Positions 12,837 through 21,086 are shown, counted from the first letter of the stretch. The stretch: DNA of 25,585 nucleotides from CAYOXM01 sp964407925 (GCA_964407925.1 CAYOXM010000018.1:1-25585), one strand, 5' to 3'. Notes: generated from the letters alone by a model not told the origin. A program made the numbers and translations.

Positions 12837-14129
12837 TCAGATGGCAAACGAAGATTGTCCCGCCCGCACCCGCTCCTCGAACACCTTCACCCTGCCGTAC
12901 ACCCCGTCATAGCCGGGAGAAATGACGAGCTTGCCTTCCCTGACGCGTCCGACCGCCTCTGCGAGCCGTGGCGACAATGCCTCGGCAATGCGCTCCAACG
13001 GAACGTCGAGGAGGACGTCGAACTCGGGACCGAGGCGGGTAATCGCCGTCTTGTACTGCTGAAATACGGCCTTCGAGGCCCGCCCCTTGCCGACGACGTC
13101 GGCGATGACCTCTTCAAACGGCACGATTGCGCGGGAGGGGGCGGCATGCGCCAGCGCGGCGGCCGCGGCTCGATCAGCCAGCGCGTGGACGCGGCCGAGC
13201 ACCCCGCGAGTGAGCGGCTTGCCGCACTTCGGGCACTTTCCCCCGCGGCGAACGGTTTCCTCGGGCTCGCAGGAAAAATCGCAGGCGCGATGGCCGTCGA
13301 CGTGGTACTTCCCCTCTTCGGGGAAAAACTCGATGGTGTACGGGAACCGCACCCGCTCGCGTCGACGCAGAACGTTCATGATGCCGTCATAGGACAGCTC
13401 CTCGGGATCGAATACGTTCGCCTCGCGACCGAGGTTGCGCACGCCATGCGCATCGGAGTTGGAAATCAGCATGACGCCGTCGAGCTTCGAGAGGCGGGCA
13501 TTCATCGCCGGATCAGACGACAGTCCGGTCTCGATGGCGTGAACATGCGGCGTCAGTTCTTCGAAACACTCCTCGAGGCTGTCGAATCCCGACTCCGAAC
13601 CGAACACCGAGAACCACGGCGTCCACGCATGCGCGGGGACCACCATGCACCGCGCGTCGGNNNNNNNNNNCACGTCCTTCGCTTCGAGCCCGAGGATGGG
13701 CCGGCCGTCTGCGCGGAGGTTGCACTCGAGCCGCTCGAGTGACGCGACGACGGCATCAACCGCCCTGAACGACGGCGCGAAGACGAGCAGGTGGAGGCGT
13801 CGCGTCCGGCCGTTCTTCTTATATATGCACGACACCTCGGTGGCGAGCACGAACCGGACGGGGCGGCCGCCTTCGGGAACCGGCGCGGCCTCGTATGCAC
13901 CGTCGCCGTCTTCCGCTTCAAACGCCTTTTTGAGGCGAAACAGGCCGGGTTCCGCCTCCTCAAGCCGCTCCCCCATCTCCCTGCGCCACGCGGGATGCGT
14001 GAAATCGGACGTCGCGAGGACATCGATGCCCTTCGTCCGCGCCCACGCCGCCAAGTTCGACAGCGTGAGGTTCTTCGAGCAGGCGCGGGAATACTTCGAA
14101 TGGATGTGGAGGTCCGTAATCAGCCGCAT
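12837..14129 (-). CDS. Endonuclease Q-like PHP-domain protein (contains a 10-N assembly gap)
   Basis: About 430 residues as drawn. EndoQ cuts DNA 5' to deaminated bases (uracil, hypoxanthine) and abasic sites. Metal-site motifs of the PHP domain are visible: TDLHIHSKYSRACS at the N-terminus, LATEVS, PAHAWTPWFSVFGS, ETGLSSDPAMN and SNSDAHG. A zinc site follows (CDFSC ... KCPKCGK, about 280-303), then GVLGRVHALADR and a C-terminal GYDGVYG. The order of motifs fits the EndoQ family rather than DNA polymerase PHP domains. Ten N at 13661-13670 lie between ILGLEAKDV and DARCMVV. The start is five bases after the HAD stop, in CT-ATG context; it is the last gene of the trmB-yvcK-HAD operon. Confidence 0.85.
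   Translation of the reverse strand: MRLITDLHIHSKYSRACSKNLTLSNLAAWARTKGIDVLATSDFTHPAWRREMGERLEEAEPGLFRLKKAFEAEDGDGAYEAAPVPEGGRPVRFVLATEVSCIYKKNGRTRRLHLLVFAPSFRAVDAVVASLERLECNLRADGRPILGLEAKDVXXXXDARCMVVPAHAWTPWFSVFGSESGFDSLEECFEELTPHVHAIETGLSSDPAMNARLSKLDGVMLISNSDAHGVRNLGREANVFDPEELSYDGIMNVLRRRERVRFPYTIEFFPEEGKYHVDGHRACDFSCEPEETVRRGGKCPKCGKPLTRGVLGRVHALADRAAAAALAHAAPSRAIVPFEEVIADVVGKGRASKAVFQQYKTAITRLGPEFDVLLDVPLERIAEALSPRLAEAVGRVREGKLVISPGYDGVYGRVKVFEERVRAGQSSFAI
13661..13670. other. Assembly gap of 10 N inside endoQ
   Basis: Ten undetermined bases. The frame is kept across them, but the number is probably a placeholder: the family normally has a few more residues between the GLEAKD and PAHAW segments than the four drawn here. 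Confidence 0.95.
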
Positions 14130-14134
14130 AGCAC

Positions 14135-14926
14135 TCAGCGACGCAGGTGGCCGCCCCGCGTTTCGGGCGGGGGTTCTTTGCCCTCGTGGTCGGACGCGTC
14201 ACCCATGCTCACTTCGCCACGCACGTCCTTGCCGGGCTCGACGTACCGCTTTTCGCCCTCGCGAAATTCCCGTCCGATTTCGTCCATCTCGCGGCGGAGC
14301 TCCCATCCCGTCTCCTTCTCGAGGATGCCGACGAGCTCCCCGATGGTTTCGGCGGTCGGCAGGCGCAAATTTTTCGGCGGAGCCTTCGGGCCGCCCGCCT
14401 TGAGGATGTACGTGTGCTCGGGCGCGACTTCGACCATCTCTTCCATCTCCTTGCCGTTGTCATTGACGACGATGACCTTGTCCTGCCCTTCGCCGAGCCC
14501 GCGAATGAATTCCTTCTTGTCCTTCTCCGCATAAAGCACGTCGTCGAACATCTTCGCGAGTCCCGAGTGCTCCACCTTGGCCCGCTGCCACGAGGCGTCC
14601 CCGAAGGTCATGAGGTCGACGTCGGCCTCGTGACGCCCGAGGGCGGTGACCAGCTCCTTCGCTTCCGGATACAGGTATTTCTCCGTCGTCGCGAGAACGT
14701 CGTCAAAACTCTTTCGGGCGGCTTCCGCGGCCGCGTCAGTGAGCAATTCCCGACGCGTGAGTTCCGCAAAAAAAGCCGAGGGCTCGAAAAGTCCCCTGTT
14801 GCCTTCGACGGCGGCGTCGTATGCCTTTTTCCACTCCTTCTCGTCCACGCCCGTCGCTTCTACGAGCGCCCGCTTGAAGGCGACGGTGTCCAGAAGCGTA
14901 TAGTCCAGATCGAATACGATTTTCAT
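14135..14926 (-). CDS. HAD-superfamily hydrolase
   Basis: A 263-residue haloacid-dehalogenase-type phosphatase. Motif I reads FDLDYTLLDT with nucleophile Asp6 and Asp8; motif II is probably MTFGD; motif III/IV is the VIVVNDNGKEMEE stretch. The cap inserted after motif I is helical (about 17-95). After about residue 205 there is a charged tail (REFREGEKRYVEPGKD and onward) not usual for HAD proteins, rich in Glu/Arg and probably disordered. The substrate is unknown; a sugar or nucleotide phosphate is typical. It follows yvcK by 19 bases and has its own -10 box (TATACT) 8 bases before ATG. Confidence 0.82.
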   Translation of the reverse strand: MKIVFDLDYTLLDTVAFKRALVEATGVDEKEWKKAYDAAVEGNRGLFEPSAFFAELTRRELLTDAAAEAARKSFDDVLATTEKYLYPEAKELVTALGRHEADVDLMTFGDASWQRAKVEHSGLAKMFDDVLYAEKDKKEFIRGLGEGQDKVIVVNDNGKEMEEMVEVAPEHTYILKAGGPKAPPKNLRLPTAETIGELVGILEKETGWELRREMDEIGREFREGEKRYVEPGKDVRGEVSMGDASDHEGKEPPPETRGGHLRR

Positions 14927-14934
14927 ACCTCCGG

Positions 14935-14940
14935 AGTATA
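14935..14940 (-). promoter_or_regulatory. Internal -10 box before the HAD gene
   Basis: TATACT on the minus strand, exactly 8 bases before the ATG at 14926, lying in the short gap after yvcK. The 8 bases (CCGGAGGT) also contain GGAGG, but only one base from the ATG, too close for a normal Shine-Dalgarno. Confidence 0.45.
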
Positions 14941-14945
14941 GAGCA

Positions 14946-15920
14946 CTACAGCCCCTTTAAACAATTCCGCACGATGAGCGCGGCGAGCGCGTCCGGATCG
15001 TGCCGGATGAGCGTCCGCTTGATGGCGTCGCCCGGTTTCTGGACGTAGACTCCCGAACTCACGAGGTCGGCGGCGAGCGGCGTGAGCCCCTGCCGGTCGA
15101 GGCTGCCCTCGGGAACCCCGACGGGCGCGCCTTCAGGGGCATAGCGTTCAAGCAGATCGGCGTCGAGCTTCCCGCTGTTGTAGGTGACGCAGTCGACGCG
15201 TCCCTTGCCCACATACCGCTCTATTTCCCCGATGAAATCGGCGACGGTGAAGCCGTCCGTATGCCCCTTCTTCGTCATCAGGTTGCAGTTATAGACGACC
15301 GTCGCCTTGGAACGGGCGATGGCCTCTGCCACGCCTTTCACGAGCAAGTTCGGGATGATGCTGCAGTAGAGGTTGCCCGGACCGATGACCACGCAGTCGG
15401 CCTGCTCGATTGCAGAGACCGCCTTTGGGTTCGCATAGGCTTCGGGTTTGAGGTGAAGGCTCTCACGATCGTTCATGATCGCCTCGTTGATGGCGTGCTC
15501 GCCGACGCAGGCGTTCTCCCCGTGCCCGCAGACGAGCGCGATGCTGTTCGTCGTCACGGGGATGACCGAACCCCGCGTCGCGAGCACCATGCCCGACACG
15601 CGCACCGCCTCTTCGAAACTCCCGGTGATCTTCTCGAGCGCCGAAAGGAAGATGTTGCCGAAATTATGCCCCTTCATGCCGCCGACGTCGAAGCGGTAAT
15701 TGAAGAGATCGCGCATGATGGTCTCCGCCTCCGAAAGCGCCACGAGGCACTGACGCACGTCGCCGGGCGGTAGGACGCCGAGCTCGTCGCGGAGCACGCC
15801 GGTCGAACCGCCGTCGTCCGCCATGGAGACGATGGCCGTGAGATGTACGGGATACTTTTTAAGGCCGGAAAGCAGCGTGAACTGCCCGGTGCCGCCGCCG
15901 ATGGTAACGATGGATTTCAT
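14946..15920 (-). CDS. yvcK: YvcK/CofD-like gluconeogenesis-factor protein
   Basis: A 324-residue protein of the YvcK (UPF0052/CofD-like) family, a UDP-sugar-binding regulator needed in Bacillus for growth on gluconeogenic carbon and for cell-wall homeostasis. Motifs: IVTIGGGTGQF at the N-terminus (nucleotide-sugar loop), MADDGGSTGVLRDELG followed by LPPGDVRQCL, GHNFGNIFLSALEKITGSFEEAV, and CVVIGPGNLYCSIIPNLLV. The ATG at 15920 is used because the protein then begins MKSIVTIGGG as in the family. It lies 10 bases after the regulator gene stop, so the two are co-transcribed. The neighbouring regulator supports a role in carbon flux control. Confidence 0.93.
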   Translation of the reverse strand: MKSIVTIGGGTGQFTLLSGLKKYPVHLTAIVSMADDGGSTGVLRDELGVLPPGDVRQCLVALSEAETIMRDLFNYRFDVGGMKGHNFGNIFLSALEKITGSFEEAVRVSGMVLATRGSVIPVTTNSIALVCGHGENACVGEHAINEAIMNDRESLHLKPEAYANPKAVSAIEQADCVVIGPGNLYCSIIPNLLVKGVAEAIARSKATVVYNCNLMTKKGHTDGFTVADFIGEIERYVGKGRVDCVTYNSGKLDADLLERYAPEGAPVGVPEGSLDRQGLTPLAADLVSSGVYVQKPGDAIKRTLIRHDPDALAALIVRNCLKGL

Positions 15921-15930
15921 GGGAATGGAT

Positions 15931-16725
15931 TCAGCGCGGTGACGCGGCCGCGGCTTCCGCCTTCTGCGATGCAGGATGCTCCGTCGCGAGCGATCCCCAG
16001 ACATGATCGAAAATCATCCGCTCGGTCTCCGCGACGCCGGCGTCCTCGATGAGCACGCCGACGGGCGAGCCGGTTGCGTCAAGCGAGAAAAAGGCGACTT
16101 TTGAGCCGTAGATGATGGAGTACGTCGGCGCGGACTTCTTTGCGGTGAGCCAGCGGCGTTCCGCGAGCGGCTGGTCGTCACCGCCGGCACCGATGGCGAT
16201 GACACGCACGTTCAGGCGTCGCGCGACGCGCTCCTTCGTGAAGTGCGGGTACTCGCGGTATAGGTATTCGCGCAGCGCGATCGACGAATACACGCGATAC
16301 AGCTTGTCCGACTGGTCCGCCATCGTCCGCAAGAGATCATCGAGGATGACGGTCACGCCCTTGCTCCCCTCGTAGTACTTCACCGTCGGTTTCGCGCCGC
16401 CGTGATCGTAGAGCGACTTGAGTTCCGGCAGCGCTTCGGCGAGATGCCGCTTCAGACCGACGACGGCCTGCTCCTGGCGGGCGATGACTTCGATCAGCTT
16501 CTCAGGATCTTCGGCGATGAAAAACTGCTTCTTGTGCTTCTGATACATCCCCGCAAGCGAGCGCTTTTGCAGGGACTTAAGAATCTCGTACACCGTACCG
16601 CGATTCAGTTCGGTATCCTTGGCGAGACGCCGCACCGACGAAGGGCCGCCGGTCAGGAGCGTCAGATACACGCGAATCTCCTTGTCGTTGAAGCCGAGCT
16701 GCTGAAGGATATGGGGGATCTCCAT
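15931..16725 (-). CDS. TrmB-family transcriptional regulator
   Basis: A 264-residue sugar-responsive-type regulator. The N-terminal winged helix reads LGFNDKEIRVYLTLLTGGPSSVRRLAKDTELNRGTVYEILKSLQKR in sense (about 10-55), the typical TrmB DNA-binding domain; a short coiled segment follows, and the C-terminal part (about 95-250) resembles the TrmB/PLD-like effector domain (KVAFFSLDATGSPVGVLIED). TrmB proteins mostly control sugar uptake and central carbon genes. An ATG at 16743 exists upstream, but it overlaps the promoter; 16725 is 8 bases after the -10 and gives MEIPHILQQLGF. It is the first gene of an operon with yvcK. Confidence 0.88.
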   Translation of the reverse strand: MEIPHILQQLGFNDKEIRVYLTLLTGGPSSVRRLAKDTELNRGTVYEILKSLQKRSLAGMYQKHKKQFFIAEDPEKLIEVIARQEQAVVGLKRHLAEALPELKSLYDHGGAKPTVKYYEGSKGVTVILDDLLRTMADQSDKLYRVYSSIALREYLYREYPHFTKERVARRLNVRVIAIGAGGDDQPLAERRWLTAKKSAPTYSIIYGSKVAFFSLDATGSPVGVLIEDAGVAETERMIFDHVWGSLATEHPASQKAEAAAASPR

Positions 16726-16733
16726 AGGGCTCA

Positions 16734-16742
16734 ATGGTAGCA
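16734..16742 (-). promoter_or_regulatory. Extended -10 promoter of the trmB-yvcK operon
   Basis: Leftward: TGC (16740-16742), -10 TACCAT (16734-16739), exactly 8 bases to the ATG at 16725. Upstream lies a very AT-rich stretch (16748-16810), possibly an UP element or operator; TTGTATCA (16757-16764) is close to a half-site. Confidence 0.55.
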
Positions 16743-16807
16743 CGGTGTCATAAAAATTGATACAAAAAAGATTATTTAAGGCTAAAAAACGTCATTTTTA
16801 CAGTAAC

Positions 16808-16830
16808 AAAAAAGGACCTGCGAGAGGTCC
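16808..16830 (-). terminator. Terminator of the small two-helix membrane protein gene
   Basis: Leftward: GGACCT-CTCGC-AGGTCC followed by six T. Confidence 0.85.
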
Positions 16831-16834
16831 GTTG

Positions 16835-17200
16835 CTACTCTTTCTTGCGAAGAAGGTTGGGATTCCGCTTGATGTGCCAAGCGAGTGAAATGATACGACC
16901 TTCCCTGAACCCCATTCTGCCGTAGCGGATCATCGGAAGCGGCAGGAGCATGGCGATGCAAATCGCCGCTACCCAAAGCCAGATCTTCGGCCCGACCTCC
17001 GTGTCAGGACGGAGAATCATGGCGATGATGACGGCAAAAGGCGCGAGACAGGAAGCGAGGACGGCGAGACGGATGCGGCCGTCCTTGCGGTGCCGAACGA
17101 CCGCCATGGCCACGATTTCCTCGAGCGTCTTGCATTTGGCGAGCGCGATGGCTCGTTCGATGTCCTCGACGGTCATCAGGCGAAACCAAGGGAGGCGCAT
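16835..17200 (-). CDS. Small membrane protein with two transmembrane helices
   Basis: A 121-residue protein, not recognised. Residues about 1-44 are soluble and helical (VEDIERAIALAKCKTLEEIVAMAV). Two hydrophobic segments follow at about 45-63 (LAVLASCLAPFAVIIAMIL) and 73-91 (IWLWVAAICIAMLLPLPMI). The tail is basic and ends LLRKKE, suggesting that both ends face the cytoplasm. The ribosome binding site is AAGGAG six bases before ATG. A promoter with TGC-TAAGGT and a strong terminator make it a single-gene unit. Confidence 0.75.
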   Translation of the reverse strand: MRLPWFRLMTVEDIERAIALAKCKTLEEIVAMAVVRHRKDGRIRLAVLASCLAPFAVIIAMILRPDTEVGPKIWLWVAAICIAMLLPLPMIRYGRMGFREGRIISLAWHIKRNPNLLRKKE

Positions 17201-17234
17201 GGGTCACTCCTTCTGCTGAAATGAACAGGTGCTA

Positions 17235-17264
17235 ACCTTAGCAACAGCCTCTAGAAAAGAACAA
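17235..17264 (-). promoter_or_regulatory. Promoter of the small membrane protein gene
   Basis: Leftward: -35 TTGTTC (17259-17264), 18-base spacer ending in TGC, -10 TAAGGT (17235-17240). The -35 lies in the T-tail of the upstream gene's terminator. Confidence 0.55.
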
Positions 17265-17290
17265 GGAGCCCGTCGGATTCGACGGACTCC
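17259..17290 (-). terminator. Terminator of the proline-rich small protein gene
   Basis: Leftward: GGAGTCCGTCG-AATC-CGACGGGCTCC (one GT pair), then TTGTTCTTTT. Confidence 0.85.
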
Positions 17291-17299
17291 TGCCTTGCC

Positions 17300-17530
17300 T
17301 TACGGCGAGAAGAATGCGATGACTTCGCCTACTTTTGAACCTTGGTCGTCCTTGCCGGGGTCGATGATGACGACCCCGCGGTCGCCGCCGTCGGGATTCG
17401 GCTCCTTGGGCGGCGGGGGCGGCGGACGAGGATCTTCCTCGATCTCGATGCGCGGTTGAGGACGGTCCTCCTTCCGCTTCTTCCGCTCCTCTTCCTTCTT
17501 TATCTTTTCGATGATCCAGGGCGGGAGCAT
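17300..17530 (-). CDS. Proline-rich small protein with C-terminal GVVIID motif
   Basis: A 76-residue protein. The start MLPPWIIEKIKKEEERKK is an amphipathic/basic helix, followed by RPQPRIEIEEDP, a six-proline run (PPPPPP, about 36-41), and RGVVIIDPG (about 51-59). This layout (PPW-[IL]-I-E-K ... RPQ ... poly-P ... RGVVIID) resembles small uncharacterised proteins I recall from other bacterial phyla, including Deltaproteobacteria and Chloroflexi; their function is unknown. Ribosome binding site AAAGGAGG. Promoter TTGACA and its own terminator flank it. Confidence 0.75.
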   Translation of the reverse strand: MLPPWIIEKIKKEEERKKRKEDRPQPRIEIEEDPRPPPPPPKEPNPDGGDRGVVIIDPGKDDQGSKVGEVIAFFSP

Positions 17531-17592
17531 GGCGGACCTCCTTTCCGGTCGGCATGCGAAATGAACTGCTTCTCAATGAACCCTAACAGGAA

Positions 17593-17621
17593 ACGATGGC
17601 ACAAAAATAGCCCCATGTCAA
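17593..17621 (-). promoter_or_regulatory. Promoter of the proline-rich small protein gene
   Basis: Leftward: -35 TTGACA (17616-17621), 17-base spacer ending in TGC, -10 CATCGT (17593-17598). Leader about 55 bases with AAAGGAGG. Confidence 0.55.
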
Positions 17622-17652
17622 TCATGGGACCGTCATTTTCGCTGTACGCAAA

Positions 17653-17665
17653 CAAAAAAGCGCAA
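17653..17665 (-). terminator. Terminator at the end of the 23S-5S unit
   Basis: Leftward: TGCGC then TTTTTTG. Its stem partner GCGCA lies before the 5S 5' end (17790-17796), so 5S helix I and the terminator stem are continuous. Confidence 0.6.
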
Positions 17666-17666
17666 A

Positions 17667-17788
<122 letters not shown>

Positions 17789-17813
17789 CCTGCGCTTTTT
17801 AAAAACGAGGGTA

Positions 17814-17852
17814 CTGAATTCGAGAAATCAACATGTTCAAGGCCAAACGTCT
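17814..17852 (+). repeat. Trailer arm of the 23S-flanking inverted repeat
   Basis: Thirty-nine bases whose reverse complement lies upstream of 23S at 21182-21219 with few mismatches. In the precursor RNA the two arms pair into a long stem that loops out the whole 23S, a likely RNase III target. Confidence 0.85.
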
Positions 17853-17880
17853 TTCCTGCCCCATGCGGCAGGCACAAGCA

Positions 17881-17899
17881 CGTCTTCGTGCTTCAGTGG
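17881..17899 (+). repeat. Inner 23S processing-stem arm (3' side)
   Basis: Nineteen bases complementary (one GU wobble) to 21068-21086 next to the 23S 5' end. This is the base of the pre-23S stem. Confidence 0.85.
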
Positions 17900-18169
17900 G
17901 TTTAAGTGCGACGGCTTATTAGTACGGCTCGGCTGAAACCCTTGCGGGCCTTACACCTGCCGCCTATCAACCAGGTATTCTCCCTGGAGCCTATGAAATC
18001 TGATCTTGGAAGAAGTTTCGCGCTTAGATGCTTTCAGCGCTTATCTCCGCCCAACGTTGCTACCGAGCAGTGCCCTTGGCAGGACAACTCGTACACAAGA
18101 GGTTGGTGCTTCTCGGTCCTCTCGTACTAAAGAAGCGTTTCCTCAAATTTCGTCGCCCATAGTGGATAG

Positions 18170-18206
<37 letters not shown>

Positions 18207-18234
18207 ACGTACCGCTTTAATTGGCGAACAGCCA

Positions 18235-18293
<59 letters not shown>

Positions 18294-18577
18294 GGGTCGT
18301 CGATGTGGACTCTTGGACCCGATCAGCCTGTTATCCCCGGAGTAGCTTTTATCCGTTGAGCTTCGACCATCCTACTTTGGATCGTCGGATCACTAGCTTC
18401 TGCTTTCGCAACTGGTCGACTCGTTGGTCTTCCAGTAAAGCATGCTTATGCGCTTGCACGTCCAGCTCCGTTTCCATCGGAGCTAAGCATACCTTTGTAA
18501 ACGCCTCCGTTACTTTTTGGGAGGCGACCGCCCCAGTCAAACTACCCACCAGCTACTGTCTCCCGTGACCGCACCGA

Positions 18578-18630
18578 TCGCGAAAAATGTAAAGAACTCG
18601 CCCGGCGGAACCGGACAGTACTTTTCGCGA
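18578..18630 (-). other. 23S expansion hairpin in domain V
   Basis: A 53-nt hairpin closed by TCGCGAAAAG / TTTTTCGCGA, placed just before AGCTGGTGGGTAGTTTGACTGGGGCGG in sense, where E. coli has a much shorter helix (near H79). Comparison is from memory of the E. coli sequence. Confidence 0.6.
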
Positions 18631-18851
18631 CCTGTGAGGTCACAGGATAAGAATTTACACAACACAAGGGAGGTGTCTCATTGGCGCCCGAAGGCTCCCT
18701 CCTACGCTGAACATGCGGAGCGTAAATCCAATAGCAAGTTGTAGTAAAGCTTCACGGGGTCTTTTCGTCCAGCTATGGGTAGAGAGCATCTTCACTCCCC
18801 TTGCAATTTCGCCGAGTCCATCGTTAAGACAGTCGCTCACTCGTTATGCCA

Positions 18852-18900
<49 letters not shown>

Positions 18901-19723
18901 GGTTATAGTTACCGCCGGCGTTCATCAGCGCTTAGATTCGAAGCTACATGCATTGCTGCGTTTCACCCCTCCTCTTAACGTTCTGACACTGGCCAGGCAT
19001 CAGCTCCTATACATCGCCTTGCGGCTTAGCAGGAACCTGTGTTTTTGGTAAACAGTCGGTAAGCGGACGCTTGCTGCGGCTCCGTATTGCTACGAAGCAG
19101 GCCTTATCCCGAAGTTACGGCCACTTTTTTGCCGAGTTCCTAAACGATGGTTCTCTCGTTCACCTTGGCACACTTGTGCCCACCCACCTGTGTCGGATTA
19201 CGGTACGGTTCCCGTACGTGATAGCTCTTAGAGACTTTTCTAGGCACCCCTGACTCACGAATCGCCAGCCTCGCGGCCAACTTTCCTCGAGCGCTTGGTT
19301 TATGACTGCCGGATTTTCCTGGCAATCGCCTTGCGCCCTCAGGACGATCATAGCCGAAGATCGCTCGCAATGAAGAGATGCGTCATCCCATCGACACGTA
19401 CGGAAGTGCAGGAATATTAACCTGCTGTCCATCGACTACGCGTTTCCGCCTCGTCTTAGGACCGACTAACCCTGGGCCGAGTTGCGTTGCCCAGGAAACC
19501 TTGGGTTTACGGTGTGAAGGATTTTCACCTTCATTTGTGCTACTTATGCCAACATTCTCACTTCTCTAGCGTCCACCGGTCCTTACAGATCCGACTTCAC
19601 TCACTAGAGAACGCTCCGCTACCGCCAGCGACTCATGTCGCCAGCCCTCAACTTCGGTACTCAGTTTTAGCCCCGGTATATTTTCGGCGCGCGATGACTT
19701 GACCAGTGAGCTGTTACGCTTTC

Positions 19724-19755
<32 letters not shown>

Positions 19756-20156
19756 TGGTTGTATAAGTCACTGCACCACCTTTTACACTTAACTGAGATT
19801 TAGGGACCTTAGTTTGAGATCTGGGCTCTTCCCCTCACGACTAATGGAGCTTGGCCCCCATAGTCTGACTGCCGAGTATTCATGACCGGTATTCGGAGTT
19901 TGGTTAGGACGCGTAGGATTGCTCCACCGAATCCCATTCAGTGCTCTACCCCCGATCACTTCGTCACTCGACGCTAGCCCTAAAGCTATTTCGCGGAGAA
20001 CCAGCTATCACCCAGCTCGATTGGAATTTCACCCCTAGCCACAAATCATCCCATAGTGTTGCACAGCTAACGGGTTCGGACCTCCCCAACATGTTACTGT
20101 TGGTTCATCCTGTTCATGGCTAGCTCGCCGGGTTTCGGGTCTTGTGCATGCTACCT

Positions 20157-20208
20157 GTTAACAATCAGCTCTGCGTCGGACAAGTCCGACGTAGAATTGA
20201 AAGTTAAC
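20157..20208 (-). other. 23S expansion hairpin in domain II
   Basis: A 52-nt hairpin bounded by GTTAAC on both sides, with a core CGTCGGAC-TT-GTCCGACG. It replaces the short loop before GACCCGAAACC (E. coli about 650). Confidence 0.65.
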
Positions 20209-20645
20209 GACGCCCGTTAAGGCTCGCTTTCACTTTGGCTTCATCCCCTCAGGGACTTAACCGAGCAACATGCAGCAAACTCGTTGGCTCATTCTTCAAT
20301 AGGAACGCCGTGACTCCGTATCTTGCGATACTTAGAGCTCCGACTCCTTGTAAGCGTATGGTTTCAGATACTATTTCATTGCCCTCCCGGGCTGCTTTTC
20401 ACCTTTCCCTCACGGTACTGGTTCACTATCGATCACAAAAAGTATTTAGCCTTGCGACATAGTCGTCGCTGCTTCATACGGGATTTCTCGAGTCCCGTAT
20501 TACTTGCGGTAATCCATCACGATGTAACGTGAAATTTCGAATACGGGGCTATCACCCGCTTTGGCTCATCTTTCCAGATGATTCTTCTACCTCACGATCT
20601 TTAGCATCGCCGGAACGTTACGAGCGTTCCCAACGGTTACCTATC

Positions 20646-20740
20646 AACCCCCATCATGCAACGGCTCGTACCTGTACTTGACGCCCGCGGTACGAATATT
20701 GCTATCCATACTCGGTGCGACAAGCCACATGATGAGTTTA
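20646..20740 (-). other. 23S expansion hairpin in domain I, second
   Basis: About 95 nt between AGCAGCC and the GAGGTAGA segment, opened by AAACTCATCATG and closed by CATGATGGGGGTT. Other bacteria have a similar but much shorter hairpin here. Confidence 0.55.
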
Positions 20741-20778
20741 GGCTGCTCCCCTTTCGCTCGCCACTACTTAGGGAATTG

Positions 20779-20838
20779 CAGTCATTTAGTCTCGGACGCC
20801 CCCGCAGTATTGCGGGGTCTGCCCAAGACTAAAGACTG
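20779..20838 (-). other. 23S expansion hairpin in domain I, first
   Basis: A 60-nt near-perfect hairpin CAGTC-TTTAGTCT ... AGACTAAAT-GACTG capped by CCCCGCAATACTGCGGGG, where E. coli has only a few bases (about 160-175). Confidence 0.7.
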
Positions 20839-21067
20839 AGATTTTTTTCTTCTCCTCTGCTTACTGAGATGTTTCACTTCAGCAGGTGCCCACTCTCTGA
20901 CTCACGTCAGAGCGCGATTCGACTCAACATCGAACCAGGTTTCCCCATTCGGATATCTCCGGGTCAAAGGTTGCTTGCCACCTCACCGGAGCTTTTCGCA
21001 GGCTGCTACGTCCTTCATCGGCTTTTTGTGTCGAGGCATCCACCTATACGCCCTTAATGCACTCATT

Positions 21068-21086
21068 CCACTGAAGCACGAAAACG
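21068..21086 (-). repeat. Inner 23S processing-stem arm (5' side)
   Basis: Pairs with 17881-17899 over 19 bp (one GU). Marks the 5' edge of mature 23S at about 21066. Confidence 0.85.

Noticed and set aside
12623..12925. 100-codon frame over the lysine-rich gene
   Set aside because: Runs through a terminator and starts in the leader without a ribosome binding site; the 27-codon frame has all signals.
13645..14403. 252-codon plus-strand frame across the N gap
   Set aside because: Antisense to endoQ and HAD; composition is Ser/Arg-rich noise.
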